From NCBI GenBank assembly GCA_964512985.1, contig CAZELI010000010.1, positions 4,863-68,862 of the forward strand: DNA of 64,000 nt, read 5' to 3'. The notes beneath the pieces were generated by a model. It was not told the DNA's origin. It did no database searches and saw nothing but the letters and a program-made list of their open reading frames with translations. The translations under genes were made by a program, and so were the position numbers. Source of the DNA: CAYPGT01 sp964512985. GTDB taxonomy: Bacteria; Cyanobacteriota; Vampirovibrionia; LMEP-6097. Shown here piece by piece: positions 42,798 to 50,737 of the stretch (positions are counted from its first letter, which is position 1; every line of letters begins with the position of its first letter).

Positions 42798-44135
42798 TTA
42801 AACACTCTCTAGAACTCTCTTCGGTCCATGTATAGGATCTTCGATAAGAATAGTTTGTTCGCGGCTAGGTCCGACACTGACTATGGTGATAGGGATACCG
42901 AGTATCTTCTCAAGATAGCGTACGTAATTAATAGCGCCTTGTGGTAACTCACTGAACTCCCTAGCGTCAGTGGATCTCTTACCCTCATCCTTCCAGGTCT
43001 CAAGCTTCTCGTAGATTGGCTCTACATACTTAAGGAAGTTAGACTTAGCAGGTAGATCAGAATAAACTTCACCGGTGCGTATATCCTTATACTCTGTGCA
43101 TACGTATAACTCTTCTACATCATCGAGTACATCGAGCTTGGTGAGCGCAAGACAGTCCATGCCATTAATACGAATCGCATAACGCATGAGTACTGCATCG
43201 AACCAACCTACGCGGCGTGCTCTACCAGTAGTAGTACCAATCTCTTCCCATGCTGTACCTTCTGCACGGAGTATCTTCGCTGAAGTGCCAGCTACTTCTG
43301 TAGGGAATGGTCCTTCACCAACACGCGTAGTATAAGCCTTGCCCACACCGATAACTCTATCTATGAAATTCGGTCCTACTCCAGAACCAACGCAAGCACC
43401 GCCAGCAACAGGATTAGAGCTAGTAACATATGGATAAGTACCGTGATCTAGATCTAGTAAAGTACCTTGCGCACCTTCAAATAAAATATTCTTACGTTCT
43501 TTATTAGCTTGCCAAATAATTGCAGCTGTATCAAACACATGCGGCGCTAATTGTTTACCATACTCCAAATACTCTCTATAAACGGCTTCTATAGTAAGTG
43601 GCTCAAGCCCATAAAGTCTCTCTAATAATATATTCTTCTCAGGAATAAGCACCTTCAGCTTATTCAATAATTCATCAGGCTCTATTAGGTCGCACATACG
43701 TAAACCACTACGAGCAGACTTATCTGCGTAAGTAGGACCGATACCACGACAAGTAGTTCCTATCTTACGTGAGCCACGCATATCCTCTTGAGCCTTGTCT
43801 ATGATTAAGTGGTAAGGAAGTGTTACATGCGCTGAAGCGCTAATCTGTAAACCACTCATATCAATACCTTGCTCTTTCAGTTCTCCCACCTCACGAAGAA
43901 TTACCTTAGGATCAATCACTGTCCCAGGTCCCACCATACAGATAGTTCCCTTATTAAGAATCCCTGACGGAATCAAATGAAATTTATACTTCTTACCATT
44001 AGCATTCACTGTGTGCCCAGCATTAGAACCACCTTGGTAGCGCACTATATAATCTGCGTTACGTGACAGTAAATCAACTATCTTAGCCTTACCTTCATCT
44101 CCCCACTGCGCTCCTACTATTATTACGTTTGCCAT
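42798..44135 (-). CDS. purA: Adenylosuccinate synthetase
   Basis: GTP-dependent conversion of IMP and aspartate to adenylosuccinate. I use the internal ATG at 44135 (MANVIIVGAQWGDEG); a 28-residue upstream extension in the open frame has no similarity to PurA. Seen: GDEGKAKIVDLL, NAGHTV, TCRGIGPTYADKSARSG, EGAQGTLLDLDHGTYPYVTSSNP, TTTGRARRVGWFD. The phosphate loop reads GDEGKAKI where most PurA have GDEGKGKI. Length 445 is slightly long but normal. Confidence 0.96.
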   Translation of the reverse strand: MANVIIVGAQWGDEGKAKIVDLLSRNADYIVRYQGGSNAGHTVNANGKKYKFHLIPSGILNKGTICMVGPGTVIDPKVILREVGELKEQGIDMSGLQISASAHVTLPYHLIIDKAQEDMRGSRKIGTTCRGIGPTYADKSARSGLRMCDLIEPDELLNKLKVLIPEKNILLERLYGLEPLTIEAVYREYLEYGKQLAPHVFDTAAIIWQANKERKNILFEGAQGTLLDLDHGTYPYVTSSNPVAGGACVGSGVGPNFIDRVIGVGKAYTTRVGEGPFPTEVAGTSAKILRAEGTAWEEIGTTTGRARRVGWFDAVLMRYAIRINGMDCLALTKLDVLDDVEELYVCTEYKDIRTGEVYSDLPAKSNFLKYVEPIYEKLETWKDEGKRSTDAREFSELPQGAINYVRYLEKILGIPITIVSVGPSREQTILIEDPIHGPKRVLESV

Positions 44136-44189
44136 TGTTTTATTCCAAAACCAACATTGTAGCAAATTATTAAATACTTTGCTCCGCCA

Positions 44190-44303
44190 GGGGTTAAATG
44201 ACCCCCTTGAGCAATTCATTTTTAACCAAATTTCTTAACCATTCAACTAAAACCCTTATAAACACTGGGTTTCAGAATAAGTTCTCAGGGGACTTTTGAC
44301 CCC
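44190..44303. promoter_or_regulatory. Two GGGG/CCCC inverted sites in the purA/yifB promoter gap
   Basis: GGGGT-TAAATG-ACCCC at 44190-44205 and AGGGG-ACTTTTG-ACCCC at 44287-44303 share AGGGG...TGACCCC with 97 bp between them. They stand out in an AT-rich divergent gap and could be operators for purA, yifB or both. Confidence 0.4.
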
Positions 44304-44341
44304 TTTCATTTCACTAAGTAGTTTGTTAAAACTATAACCAC

Positions 44342-45979
44342 ATGTACACTAAAACATATTCAGCCACGCTTGAGGGCATTAACGCACAGATCATCGGCAT
44401 AGAAATAGACGCTAGCGATGGGGTTCCAGGATTTAGCATTGTCGGGCTTGCTGGCAAGTCTATTAACGAAGCGAAGGACAGGGTTAGCATCGCACTTAAG
44501 AGCTGTGACTTTGATCTAGAACCTAAGAAGATCCTCGTAAATCTTTCTCCAGCACATATACGTAAGGAAGGAACTCACTTTGATCTAAGTATTGCTGCGA
44601 CATTAATGGTGAACTATGGTTGCATAGAAGCCAAACCCAATCTATTAGAAGAATTCTGTTTCTTTGGAGAACTATCACTCACTGGAGAGATCAAACCCGT
44701 ATTAGGATTATTACCCCTAGCACTTGAAGCCCAGAATCAAAACATTCGCTACATCATAGTCCCCAAGCGCAACTCTAAGGAAGCAAGCCTAGTGAGCTTA
44801 GCATCTAGCTTTAAATCAGAGATCTATGCCATAAATAATCTGAATGAAATGCAGGCTCTGATAGAAGCCTTATCCAGTTTACTTGATAGCAGTATAAGTC
44901 CTGACTTACAAGCTGCCAAACAAGAATTAGTAAACGAATATCGCGTAGCTAAGCTAGATAGCCGTAGCATAATCCAGCATCATAATAAGAAAGAATCTAA
45001 ATTAAACCTAGATGATGTCATAGGTCAAACTATCGCTAAACGCGGTCTAGAAATCGCAGCAGCAGGAAACCATCATCTATTAATGATAGGACCTCCTGGT
45101 TGCGGCAAGTCCATGCTAGCGCATCGTTTCAGAGAATTATTACCAGTATTAAGTTTTGATCAAGCATTAGAAGTAACGAAGATTTACAGCATCAGTGGAT
45201 TATTAGAAGACCAGCTCATTCTTTCTCCTCCACTTAGAGCCCCTCACCATAGTGCTAGTAATGCAGCACTAGTGGGAGGCGGCTCTTCTATTAAACCAGG
45301 TGAAGTAAGCCTTGCGCATAATGGGATATTGTTTCTAGATGAACTTACAGAGTTTAATCGTCACACCATAGAACAGCTTAGGCAAATCCTTGAAGAGAAA
45401 GCCATCACTATTAATCGCATTAGACAGACTCTAAGATTCCCAGCTAATTTTATTATGATCGCTGCTTGTAACCCTTGTCCCTGCGGCTATCTAGGAGATA
45501 CTGTTAAAACTTGCTCTTGTCTTCCAGGACAAATCGCCAGCTACCTTGGTAAACTTTCAGGACCTTTATTAGACCGTATAGACTTACATATAGAACTAGC
45601 CCGCTTGAACCAAGACGAGATCAAAGTTCTTACTCGCCAGCATTCATCTACTTCTAAGAAGAAAACTAAATCCGAGAATATTACTGCAACTCTGGAGAAG
45701 CCTTTCAATGAAACACTTACAGAAACCATTAAACACAATGTCATACAAGCACGCCTCTTTTCTGAAACAGAAGCACAAGGATATACCTTAGGTAAGGAAG
45801 AATTAGAGTTTATGGACCATGCTGTATTTAATCTAGAACTCTCCGCTCGCTCTCACCAGAAAGTTCTACGGATCTCCCGCACTATCGCTAACCTCGCCGC
45901 TTCCCCCCATATCAAACTTGAACACCTTGCAGAAGCGATGCAGTTTAGGAGTGTGGATTGGGAGAAGTATAGAAAGTGA
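44342..45979 (+). CDS. comM: YifB/ComM family Mg-chelatase-like AAA+ ATPase
   Basis: 545 residues. N-terminal Lon-like fold (GINAQIIGIEIDASDGVPGF, SINEAKDRV, KKILVNLSPA), central AAA+ domain with Walker A GPPGCGKSM (near 245) and Walker B ILFLDEL, and cysteines in ACNPCPCGYLGDTVKTCSC that fit the family's metal site, then the C-terminal Mg_chelatase_C part. ComM homologues are branch-migration helicases used in natural transformation. Its GTG-coupled neighbour is a toxin-like gene. Confidence 0.95.
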   Translation: MYTKTYSATLEGINAQIIGIEIDASDGVPGFSIVGLAGKSINEAKDRVSIALKSCDFDLEPKKILVNLSPAHIRKEGTHFDLSIAATLMVNYGCIEAKPNLLEEFCFFGELSLTGEIKPVLGLLPLALEAQNQNIRYIIVPKRNSKEASLVSLASSFKSEIYAINNLNEMQALIEALSSLLDSSISPDLQAAKQELVNEYRVAKLDSRSIIQHHNKKESKLNLDDVIGQTIAKRGLEIAAAGNHHLLMIGPPGCGKSMLAHRFRELLPVLSFDQALEVTKIYSISGLLEDQLILSPPLRAPHHSASNAALVGGGSSIKPGEVSLAHNGILFLDELTEFNRHTIEQLRQILEEKAITINRIRQTLRFPANFIMIAACNPCPCGYLGDTVKTCSCLPGQIASYLGKLSGPLLDRIDLHIELARLNQDEIKVLTRQHSSTSKKKTKSENITATLEKPFNETLTETIKHNVIQARLFSETEAQGYTLGKEELEFMDHAVFNLELSARSHQKVLRISRTIANLAASPHIKLEHLAEAMQFRSVDWEKYRK

Positions 45980-46305
45980 ATTTAGATGAGACTGAATTAC
46001 CAGAAAATATGTTTGAGGCTCGATGTCCATTAAACTGTACTATTCATACTAGTACTTGGCATTGGTTTACAATCCGTGAAAAACATTCTGATCATGATTT
46101 TACTGTAGAGGATATAGAGAAATGTATTGCTGATCCTGATATAATAGTTAAAAGCCTACAAGATGATAATGTTTTTCTTTGCTACAAAATTCATGATAAA
46201 CATCTTCTTGTTAGCGTATGTAAAAAACTAAATGGTAAGGGATTTTTAATAACAGCTTACTTAACTGACAAAATAAAAAAAGGGGAAATCCTATGGCAAA
46301 ATTAA
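45976..46305 (+). CDS. Putative toxin (RelE/Barnase-like nuclease or DUF4258-type)
   Basis: 109 residues with the pattern HWFTIREKHSDHDF, VEDIEKCIADPDIIVKS, then KLNGKGFLITAYLTDKIKKGE, which resembles small RNase-fold toxins found next to DUF2283 proteins. It starts at GTG overlapping the comM stop (GTGA) and overlaps its partner by 13 bp, so the three are co-translated. Conserved His, Arg and Lys residues could be catalytic, but activity is inference. Confidence 0.6.
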   Translation: MNLDETELPENMFEARCPLNCTIHTSTWHWFTIREKHSDHDFTVEDIEKCIADPDIIVKSLQDDNVFLCYKIHDKHLLVSVCKKLNGKGFLITAYLTDKIKKGEILWQN

Positions 46306-46514
46306 AAATTCTTCATGATCAAGTTGGTGAAACACTTACCATTTATTTCCATGAACCACCAGAACATGAAATCTGTGAGTTAACTGATGATGAAATGATA
46401 TTGATCCGGGACGAGAAAACCAAACAATTATTAGGATTCGAGTTACTTCATTACAAACCTAAAGTATTAGGACCTCTGGTCATTGAAAGTGAGACCTTTA
46501 CTGAGCGAGGTTAA
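46293..46514 (+). CDS. DUF2283-like small protein, probable antitoxin
   Basis: 73 residues of alternating strands: LKILHDQVGETLTIYF, then DEMILIRDEKTKQLLGFELL, close to the DUF2283 pattern (YD..aDvlYI ... g.lvGiEil). AAAGGGGAAATCCT precedes the ATG. Order toxin then antitoxin is the reverse of the classical arrangement but is common in higBA-like and related pairs. It converges with a hypothetical gene (4-bp overlap). Confidence 0.6.
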   Translation: MAKLKILHDQVGETLTIYFHEPPEHEICELTDDEMILIRDEKTKQLLGFELLHYKPKVLGPLVIESETFTERG

Positions 46515-47260
46515 GCGGCTTCTGCTGTTTGTTTCACAGAATCATTTGGTTTTGCTTCATTATCAAAAATAGAATTAACCAAATGAACGTCCTTAGCTAA
46601 AGTCGATACTAATCCTTTTACTTGTTTAGAAATTTGAGGAGATCCTGACGGAATAGCTTCTTCTGTAATACCTAAAGAAGAGGATTTTACATTATTTATA
46701 TTAGGCTTATTATAAAATTGATCAAGCTTGCTTCCTAAGCCATTTTGAATCAAATTACTAAAAATTAAGCTCACACCATAACGTAATTCATCAACCTTAT
46801 GTAAAAAGTCATTCCTTACTCCGTCTCTAGGAACACTTTCATGGTCAGCTAATGCTTCTAATTTAAATAAATCATCTAAACAACTAGATAGTTGTTTCAA
46901 ACGAGATAAAGATCCCGATGAGATATCATGTCTTCTTAAGTCTGCTGCTTTAAGAACTTGAAGTTGGTAATTTTCTATACTTTTATCACCCAATCTTTTA
47001 ATTCTTATTTCTGTTTCAAGCTCCTTGATTTTCTCACTTCTATCGACTAATGCTTCAGATGAGCCAAAAGCTTTAAGTGCTTCCATTTCAGGGCTTTTAT
47101 CAGCTAACACTTCTGCAATACATCTTTGACATTCCTTAAACTCTCTGTCTGAAAATTCTAATCTTCCAGCGTTAAGACTATTTGAACCAATACCAGGAAT
47201 GCTATGCCTTAAGCTATTTGCTAAAGCACTTATAGTTGAATACAAAGATGTAATTGACAT
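46511..47260 (-). CDS. Hypothetical protein
   Basis: 249 residues, soluble, mostly helical and charged. The N-terminus is Ser/Leu-rich (TSLYSTISALANSLRHSI), the middle is Leu/Lys/Glu-rich (KIKELETEIRIKRLGDKS), the C-terminus contains KQVKGLVSTLAKDVHLVNS. No domain is recognised. GAGGAAATATT directly precedes the ATG as a good ribosome-binding site. The style recalls the other hypotheticals at 35392-35859 and 63259-63963. Confidence 0.7.
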   Translation of the reverse strand: MSITSLYSTISALANSLRHSIPGIGSNSLNAGRLEFSDREFKECQRCIAEVLADKSPEMEALKAFGSSEALVDRSEKIKELETEIRIKRLGDKSIENYQLQVLKAADLRRHDISSGSLSRLKQLSSCLDDLFKLEALADHESVPRDGVRNDFLHKVDELRYGVSLIFSNLIQNGLGSKLDQFYNKPNINNVKSSSLGITEEAIPSGSPQISKQVKGLVSTLAKDVHLVNSIFDNEAKPNDSVKQTAEAA

Positions 47261-47413
47261 AATATTTCCTCAAAATTAAGTATATACTAATCTATCTTCA
47301 TTGTCAATACTTATCTTAACAATTTTCAGTATATATTATCCAAAGTTCACCATAATAATACAAACTCTAATAAAATCAAGCTTTTTCTATAAAGAATTAA
47401 GTATTATCAATGG
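47261..47413. other. Divergent intergenic region before the prmC leader
   Basis: 153 bp, AT-rich. It contains TATTAT at 47403-47408, six bases before the structured leader, as the likely prmC -10 box; I see no strong -35. No gene. Confidence 0.5.
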
Positions 47414-47524
47414 AGACCTCTTTCGAAACCTATGGTTTCGATTAGAGGTCTATGAAAAAAGATAGCGACCGCGCGGAACGCGCGTGTCGCCCTAAAAAAA
47501 ACTTCAAGTTTCAGAGGAAGTCTC
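47414..47524 (+). ncRNA. Structured 5' leader of prmC (family D, copy 2)
   Basis: Hairpin 1 AGACCTCTTTCGAAACC-TAT-GGTTTCGATTAGAGGTCT (47414-47451), linker ATGAAAAAAGATA, hairpin 2 GCGACCGCGCG-GAA-CGCGCGTGTCGC (47465-47490), then AAGTTTCAGAGGAAGTCTC and ATG at 47525. It matches the fur leader almost base for base in both hairpins and again in the ribosome-binding site. GTTTCAGAGGAAGTCT can pair with the 5' arm of hairpin 1 with two mismatches and two G-U pairs, so the Shine-Dalgarno could be masked in an alternative fold. Confidence 0.65.
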
Positions 47525-48412
47525 ATGAGTACCCTCGGGTCTATTTATCAAGAACTTAAGTCCAGCCTCAAAATTGCAGAGCCTGAAGTAGAAGCACGCG
47601 TAATTTTAGAGCATGTACTTAATATTAGCCCTTCAGAATTAATCTCCGAGCCGGATCTGCACATCACTAAGAGCCAATTAGCGAAGATTTATTCTATAAG
47701 AGACAAACGCAATGAGCAACGCATTCCCTTAGCGTATCTACTAGAAGAAGCTCCCTTCGGAGATTTAAGGCTTTTCGTTAATTCAGATGTATTGATTCCG
47801 CGTCCAGAGACTGAGTTACTAATACCTATAATTCTAGAAGAGATTAAGAAACGTAAGATTTATCAACCAAGTATTTTAGATCTAGGCACAGGTTCGGGTT
47901 GTATCGCTATAGCGCTTAAGCTTGCTTTGCCTGCTGCCAGGGTTTATGCTTCTGATATCTCTAGAGCTTCTCTGAGTGTCGCTGCTATTAATGCCAAACG
48001 CTACAACGCTGAGTTAGAGCTAGTTATGGGGGACTATCTAGATCCTTTCTTAGGAGTCTCTACTTCACCTGTCGCGATTCCCATAATTAAAGGTGCTCCA
48101 CCTTACTTCGATATCATCGTTTCTAATCCTCCTTATGTCTCCGAAGAAGACTACTCTAAGTTAGAACCAGAACTCAAGCATGAACCTAAACATGCTCTTA
48201 CTGGATTTCCTTACGAGCATATTAAGAAACAATCTCAGACTCTATTACAGAAGAATGGGTTTATGGCATTTGAATTTGGACAAGGACAAAGAACTAAGCT
48301 AGAGACTATTTTTCCTGGAGCAGGTTTCTATAAAGATCTAGAAAATAATGATAGATTCCTCATATGGTCAGAACCAGAGCCTGAATTAATTCTAGGGTTT
48401 AAGCCGCTGTAA
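47525..48412 (+). CDS. prmC: Release factor glutamine methyltransferase
   Basis: SAM-dependent N5-methylation of the GGQ glutamine in RF1/RF2. N-terminal helical domain, then RPETELLIPIILEE, SAM motif DLGTGSGCIAIAL (near 118-130), and the substrate motif SNPPYVSEEDY (near 200-210). Length 295 is normal. The usual partner prfA is not adjacent. It has a structured leader shared with fur and GAGG 8 nt before the ATG. Confidence 0.95.
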   Translation: MSTLGSIYQELKSSLKIAEPEVEARVILEHVLNISPSELISEPDLHITKSQLAKIYSIRDKRNEQRIPLAYLLEEAPFGDLRLFVNSDVLIPRPETELLIPIILEEIKKRKIYQPSILDLGTGSGCIAIALKLALPAARVYASDISRASLSVAAINAKRYNAELELVMGDYLDPFLGVSTSPVAIPIIKGAPPYFDIIVSNPPYVSEEDYSKLEPELKHEPKHALTGFPYEHIKKQSQTLLQKNGFMAFEFGQGQRTKLETIFPGAGFYKDLENNDRFLIWSEPEPELILGFKPL

Positions 48413-48439
48413 TCTTCTAACACAAAGTCATCTCATTGC

Positions 48440-48536
48440 GTCATCCTGAGGGAGGCGAAGCCGACCGTCAGGATCCACTACTAACTTAATTTAGTGGATC
48501 TTTACGTCGCCTGCTTCGCAGGCTCCTCAAGATGAC
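48440..48536. repeat. Family A palindromic repeat, copy 7
   Basis: 97 bp, the shortest copy, in the convergent prmC/coaX junction. The right half has a CCTGCTTCGCAGG hairpin, and the end reads CCTCAAGATGAC (one change). Confidence 0.88.
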
Positions 48537-48547
48537 GAGACATATAT

Positions 48548-49333
48548 TCACTTTAACAACAATGAATCAAAAAAACTCTCTAGCAACTCTCTACTATCAA
48601 TATTTTTATCAAACTCACTACTAAAAACCCCTGCATTACCACCCGTAGCAATGCTAATAAAATTCTCTCCATTAAATTTCTCTAGAGCATAATTTTTATA
48701 ATATTGAATCATCGCCAAATGCTCTCGGTAAGCACCTTCTATCACTGCTTTAGCTGTAGATTCATTTGGAAATATTTCTGTAAGACTAGTGCCAGAGATT
48801 AATTGTTTAAATTCTTTACTTTCTGCATAATTCTTAAATCCTTTCAACTTATCAGCGACAGCTTCCACCCTAGCTTGCAAACCTAGATTAACAAAGCCTC
48901 CTATAAATTCAGAATTCTTATTAGCCAAATTTAAAGTAGTAGCAGTACCAAAGTCCATGAGCATAATATTTGAGCCAGAAAACATAGTTAATGCTCCACT
49001 AAGTTTAGCGATGCGATCTCCACCTAAACCTTGATAAATACCTTCTAATAACGAATCGTCTGAATCAAAGACATGTATATGGTCTAAACTTACATTTATT
49101 CTGTATTCAGGATCCATATTGTATTCTAATTGATTAAAAAATCCTATAACCCTATCCAAGATTTTTTGTCCGATATAACTATTAGGAGCAATAACATATA
49201 CATCAATAACATGGCTATAAGCAGAATCTAAGCCTAAATAAATACTTTCATAGTCATATTCTGTATTATTACCAAAATGATACTTCACTCTAGAGTTACC
49301 AATGTCTATAATTAATCTATGTCTTTTTTCCAA
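48548..49333 (-). CDS. coaX: Type III pantothenate kinase
   Basis: First step of CoA synthesis. The ASKHA-fold signatures are visible: LIIDIGNSRVKY (8-19), GLGGDRIAKLSGA (near 98-110) and LMDFGTATTLNLANKNSEFIGGFVNLGL (near 125-152). The catalytic Asp is the D of GGDR. At 261 residues it is normal. The only usable start is TTG at 49333, which puts 15 bp inside the oppositely directed Yip1 gene. Confidence 0.85.
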   Translation of the reverse strand: MEKRHRLIIDIGNSRVKYHFGNNTEYDYESIYLGLDSAYSHVIDVYVIAPNSYIGQKILDRVIGFFNQLEYNMDPEYRINVSLDHIHVFDSDDSLLEGIYQGLGGDRIAKLSGALTMFSGSNIMLMDFGTATTLNLANKNSEFIGGFVNLGLQARVEAVADKLKGFKNYAESKEFKQLISGTSLTEIFPNESTAKAVIEGAYREHLAMIQYYKNYALEKFNGENFISIATGGNAGVFSSEFDKNIDSRELLESFFDSLLLK

Positions 49334-49825
49334 AATATTTACGGAATATTGTTTAGGCCTGATGCCACATTTAAGCAGCTTGCCATAAATTATAGCCCAA
49401 GCCTAATATTGCAAGGGGTACTTGTCTTAATAATGGTAGGTCTCATTAATAATGAAGAGCCTAGTAGCTTTGGAGTGGTTAGTTATCTAGGTTCTTGGTT
49501 AGTAGTTTCTACGGTAATTTTTATGATGGCTTTTATTTTCAAGCTAAGAGTCAGTGACTATCCTCGCTTTATGGTAATGTTAGCGTTTGCAAATTTACCC
49601 TTTATCTTTCTTGCACCCTTAGCAATTATGACCGAAGCTAATATCATAGTTGCAGGTTTCCTAAAACTTATAATCATCACTTGGGCTTTCAATCTCAATC
49701 TGATAGCTATTTCTCGCAGTTGTGAGATCTCTAAAGTAAGAGCTTTATTGATTTACTTACTGCCACCATTGATTTTGATTTTAATTATAGTGAATTTATT
49801 CTTTAGTCTTTTTAGTTTAATGTAA
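49319..49825 (+). CDS. Yip1-family membrane protein
   Basis: 168 residues with about five hydrophobic helices. The start SFFQNIYGILFRPDATFKQLA is the usual Yip1 amphipathic N-terminus, and the helices (LILQGVLVLIMVGLI; FMVMLAFANLPFIFLAPLAI; LLIYLLPPLILILIIV) follow family order. No enzymatic role is known. The ATG overlaps the coaX start on the other strand. A thioredoxin-like gene follows after 2 bp. Confidence 0.75.
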   Translation: MSFFQNIYGILFRPDATFKQLAINYSPSLILQGVLVLIMVGLINNEEPSSFGVVSYLGSWLVVSTVIFMMAFIFKLRVSDYPRFMVMLAFANLPFIFLAPLAIMTEANIIVAGFLKLIIITWAFNLNLIAISRSCEISKVRALLIYLLPPLILILIIVNLFFSLFSLM

Positions 49826-49827
49826 TC

Positions 49828-50349
49828 ATGGTGCTATTAGAATCCCACGAACTTGAATACGGTAAAGCTCTAGTAGAGTTTAATCTAGCAGATACAGTCA
49901 GCAAGCGTAATATCTCCAATAATGATCTGAAGCATGATATAGCGGTAATAGCATTCATCTGTAATCATTGTCCTTACGTAGTGCGTATCATTGATGAGTT
50001 TTCTAAGTTAGCGACTAAGACTCAGAAAGAAGTAAACTGGATAGCTATCTCTGCTAATGACCCAGACTATCGTCAGGAAGATAGTCCTGAGAATATGATT
50101 AAGTTTGCCAAAGATCATAAGTTTAGCTTCCCTTATTTATTTGATGAAAGCCAGGAAGTAGCTCATAGATTTGGTGCCGTATGCACTCCAGATATTTTTG
50201 TTTATAAAAGGATAGAAGGGCTATATAAACTTGCTTACCATGCACGTTTTGAGGATCTAGAGAAGGCTATTAATGATTTACTTAAATCCGATAAGGTTAG
50301 CTTCGAAACTTTACCAAGTGCTGGTTGCAGTATCAAGTGGAAAACTTAA
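49828..50349 (+). CDS. Thioredoxin-family protein (AhpC/TSA-like)
   Basis: 173 residues with AFICNHCPYVVRIIDEFSKL: a CxxC redox site (C-N-H-C) after the first strand, then ISANDPDYRQEDSPENMIKFAKDHKFSFPYLFDES and FGAVCTPDIFVY with the conserved cis-Pro. This is the typical cytosolic TlpA-like thioredoxin family pattern. It probably reduces or peroxidises small substrates; the partner is unknown. It ends in a 4-bp convergent overlap with the TMEM14-like gene. Confidence 0.9.
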   Translation: MVLLESHELEYGKALVEFNLADTVSKRNISNNDLKHDIAVIAFICNHCPYVVRIIDEFSKLATKTQKEVNWIAISANDPDYRQEDSPENMIKFAKDHKFSFPYLFDESQEVAHRFGAVCTPDIFVYKRIEGLYKLAYHARFEDLEKAINDLLKSDKVSFETLPSAGCSIKWKT

Positions 50350-50714
50350 ACCTGAGGAGTATCAGCTGTCTTAAGAGGTGGTTTAAGAATACTCACAGCA
50401 AACACACAGACACTAATCAAGGCCATTAAAGAAAGTAGTATTGCTGGTATCAGCTTTTCTGAATCGCCCGCAGCAAGCGCATTCATAACTAGTGTAGATC
50501 TCCAAGCAAAAACTCCTAAGAAAAGTACATTAAAAATCTTAGCGATTAACTGAACAACATCAAATTTATTAACTAAGGTACTAAAGACAATCATAAGTAC
50601 ACCAGTAGCAAGCCCACTGATAAGCGCGGATTTAGCGTGAGTAAGCAAGTAACCAACCAAACCTATAAGGATTAGAGCGGTGCCGTAAGACGAATAAAGT
50701 GTGCGAGGGTTCAT
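50346..50714 (-). CDS. TMEM14-like small membrane protein
   Basis: 122 residues with four hydrophobic helices. The N-terminal LYSSYGTALILIGLVGYLLTHAKSALISGLATGVLM matches the TMEM14 (UPF0136) pattern. In bacteria the function is unknown. It is divergent from ilvE with only 23 bp between the start codons, so the two promoters overlap. Confidence 0.7.
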   Translation of the reverse strand: MNPRTLYSSYGTALILIGLVGYLLTHAKSALISGLATGVLMIVFSTLVNKFDVVQLIAKIFNVLFLGVFAWRSTLVMNALAAGDSEKLIPAILLSLMALISVCVFAVSILKPPLKTADTPQV

Positions 50715-50724
50715 AATAAAGTAT

Positions 50725-50730
50725 TATAAT
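50725..50730 (+). promoter_or_regulatory. -10 box (TATAAT) 7 nt before ilvE
   Basis: A perfect hexamer in GTATTATAATACGAATTATG. ATTATAATA is near-palindromic, so the same bases may serve the divergent TMEM14-like gene. The ilvE transcript would be leaderless. Confidence 0.6.
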
Positions 50731-50737
50731 ACGAATT

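Noticed and set aside
44136..44219. N-terminal extension of PurA (28 codons)
   Set aside because: PurA proteins begin near MANVIIVG; the extra codons overlap the promoter gap and the GGGG/CCCC site.
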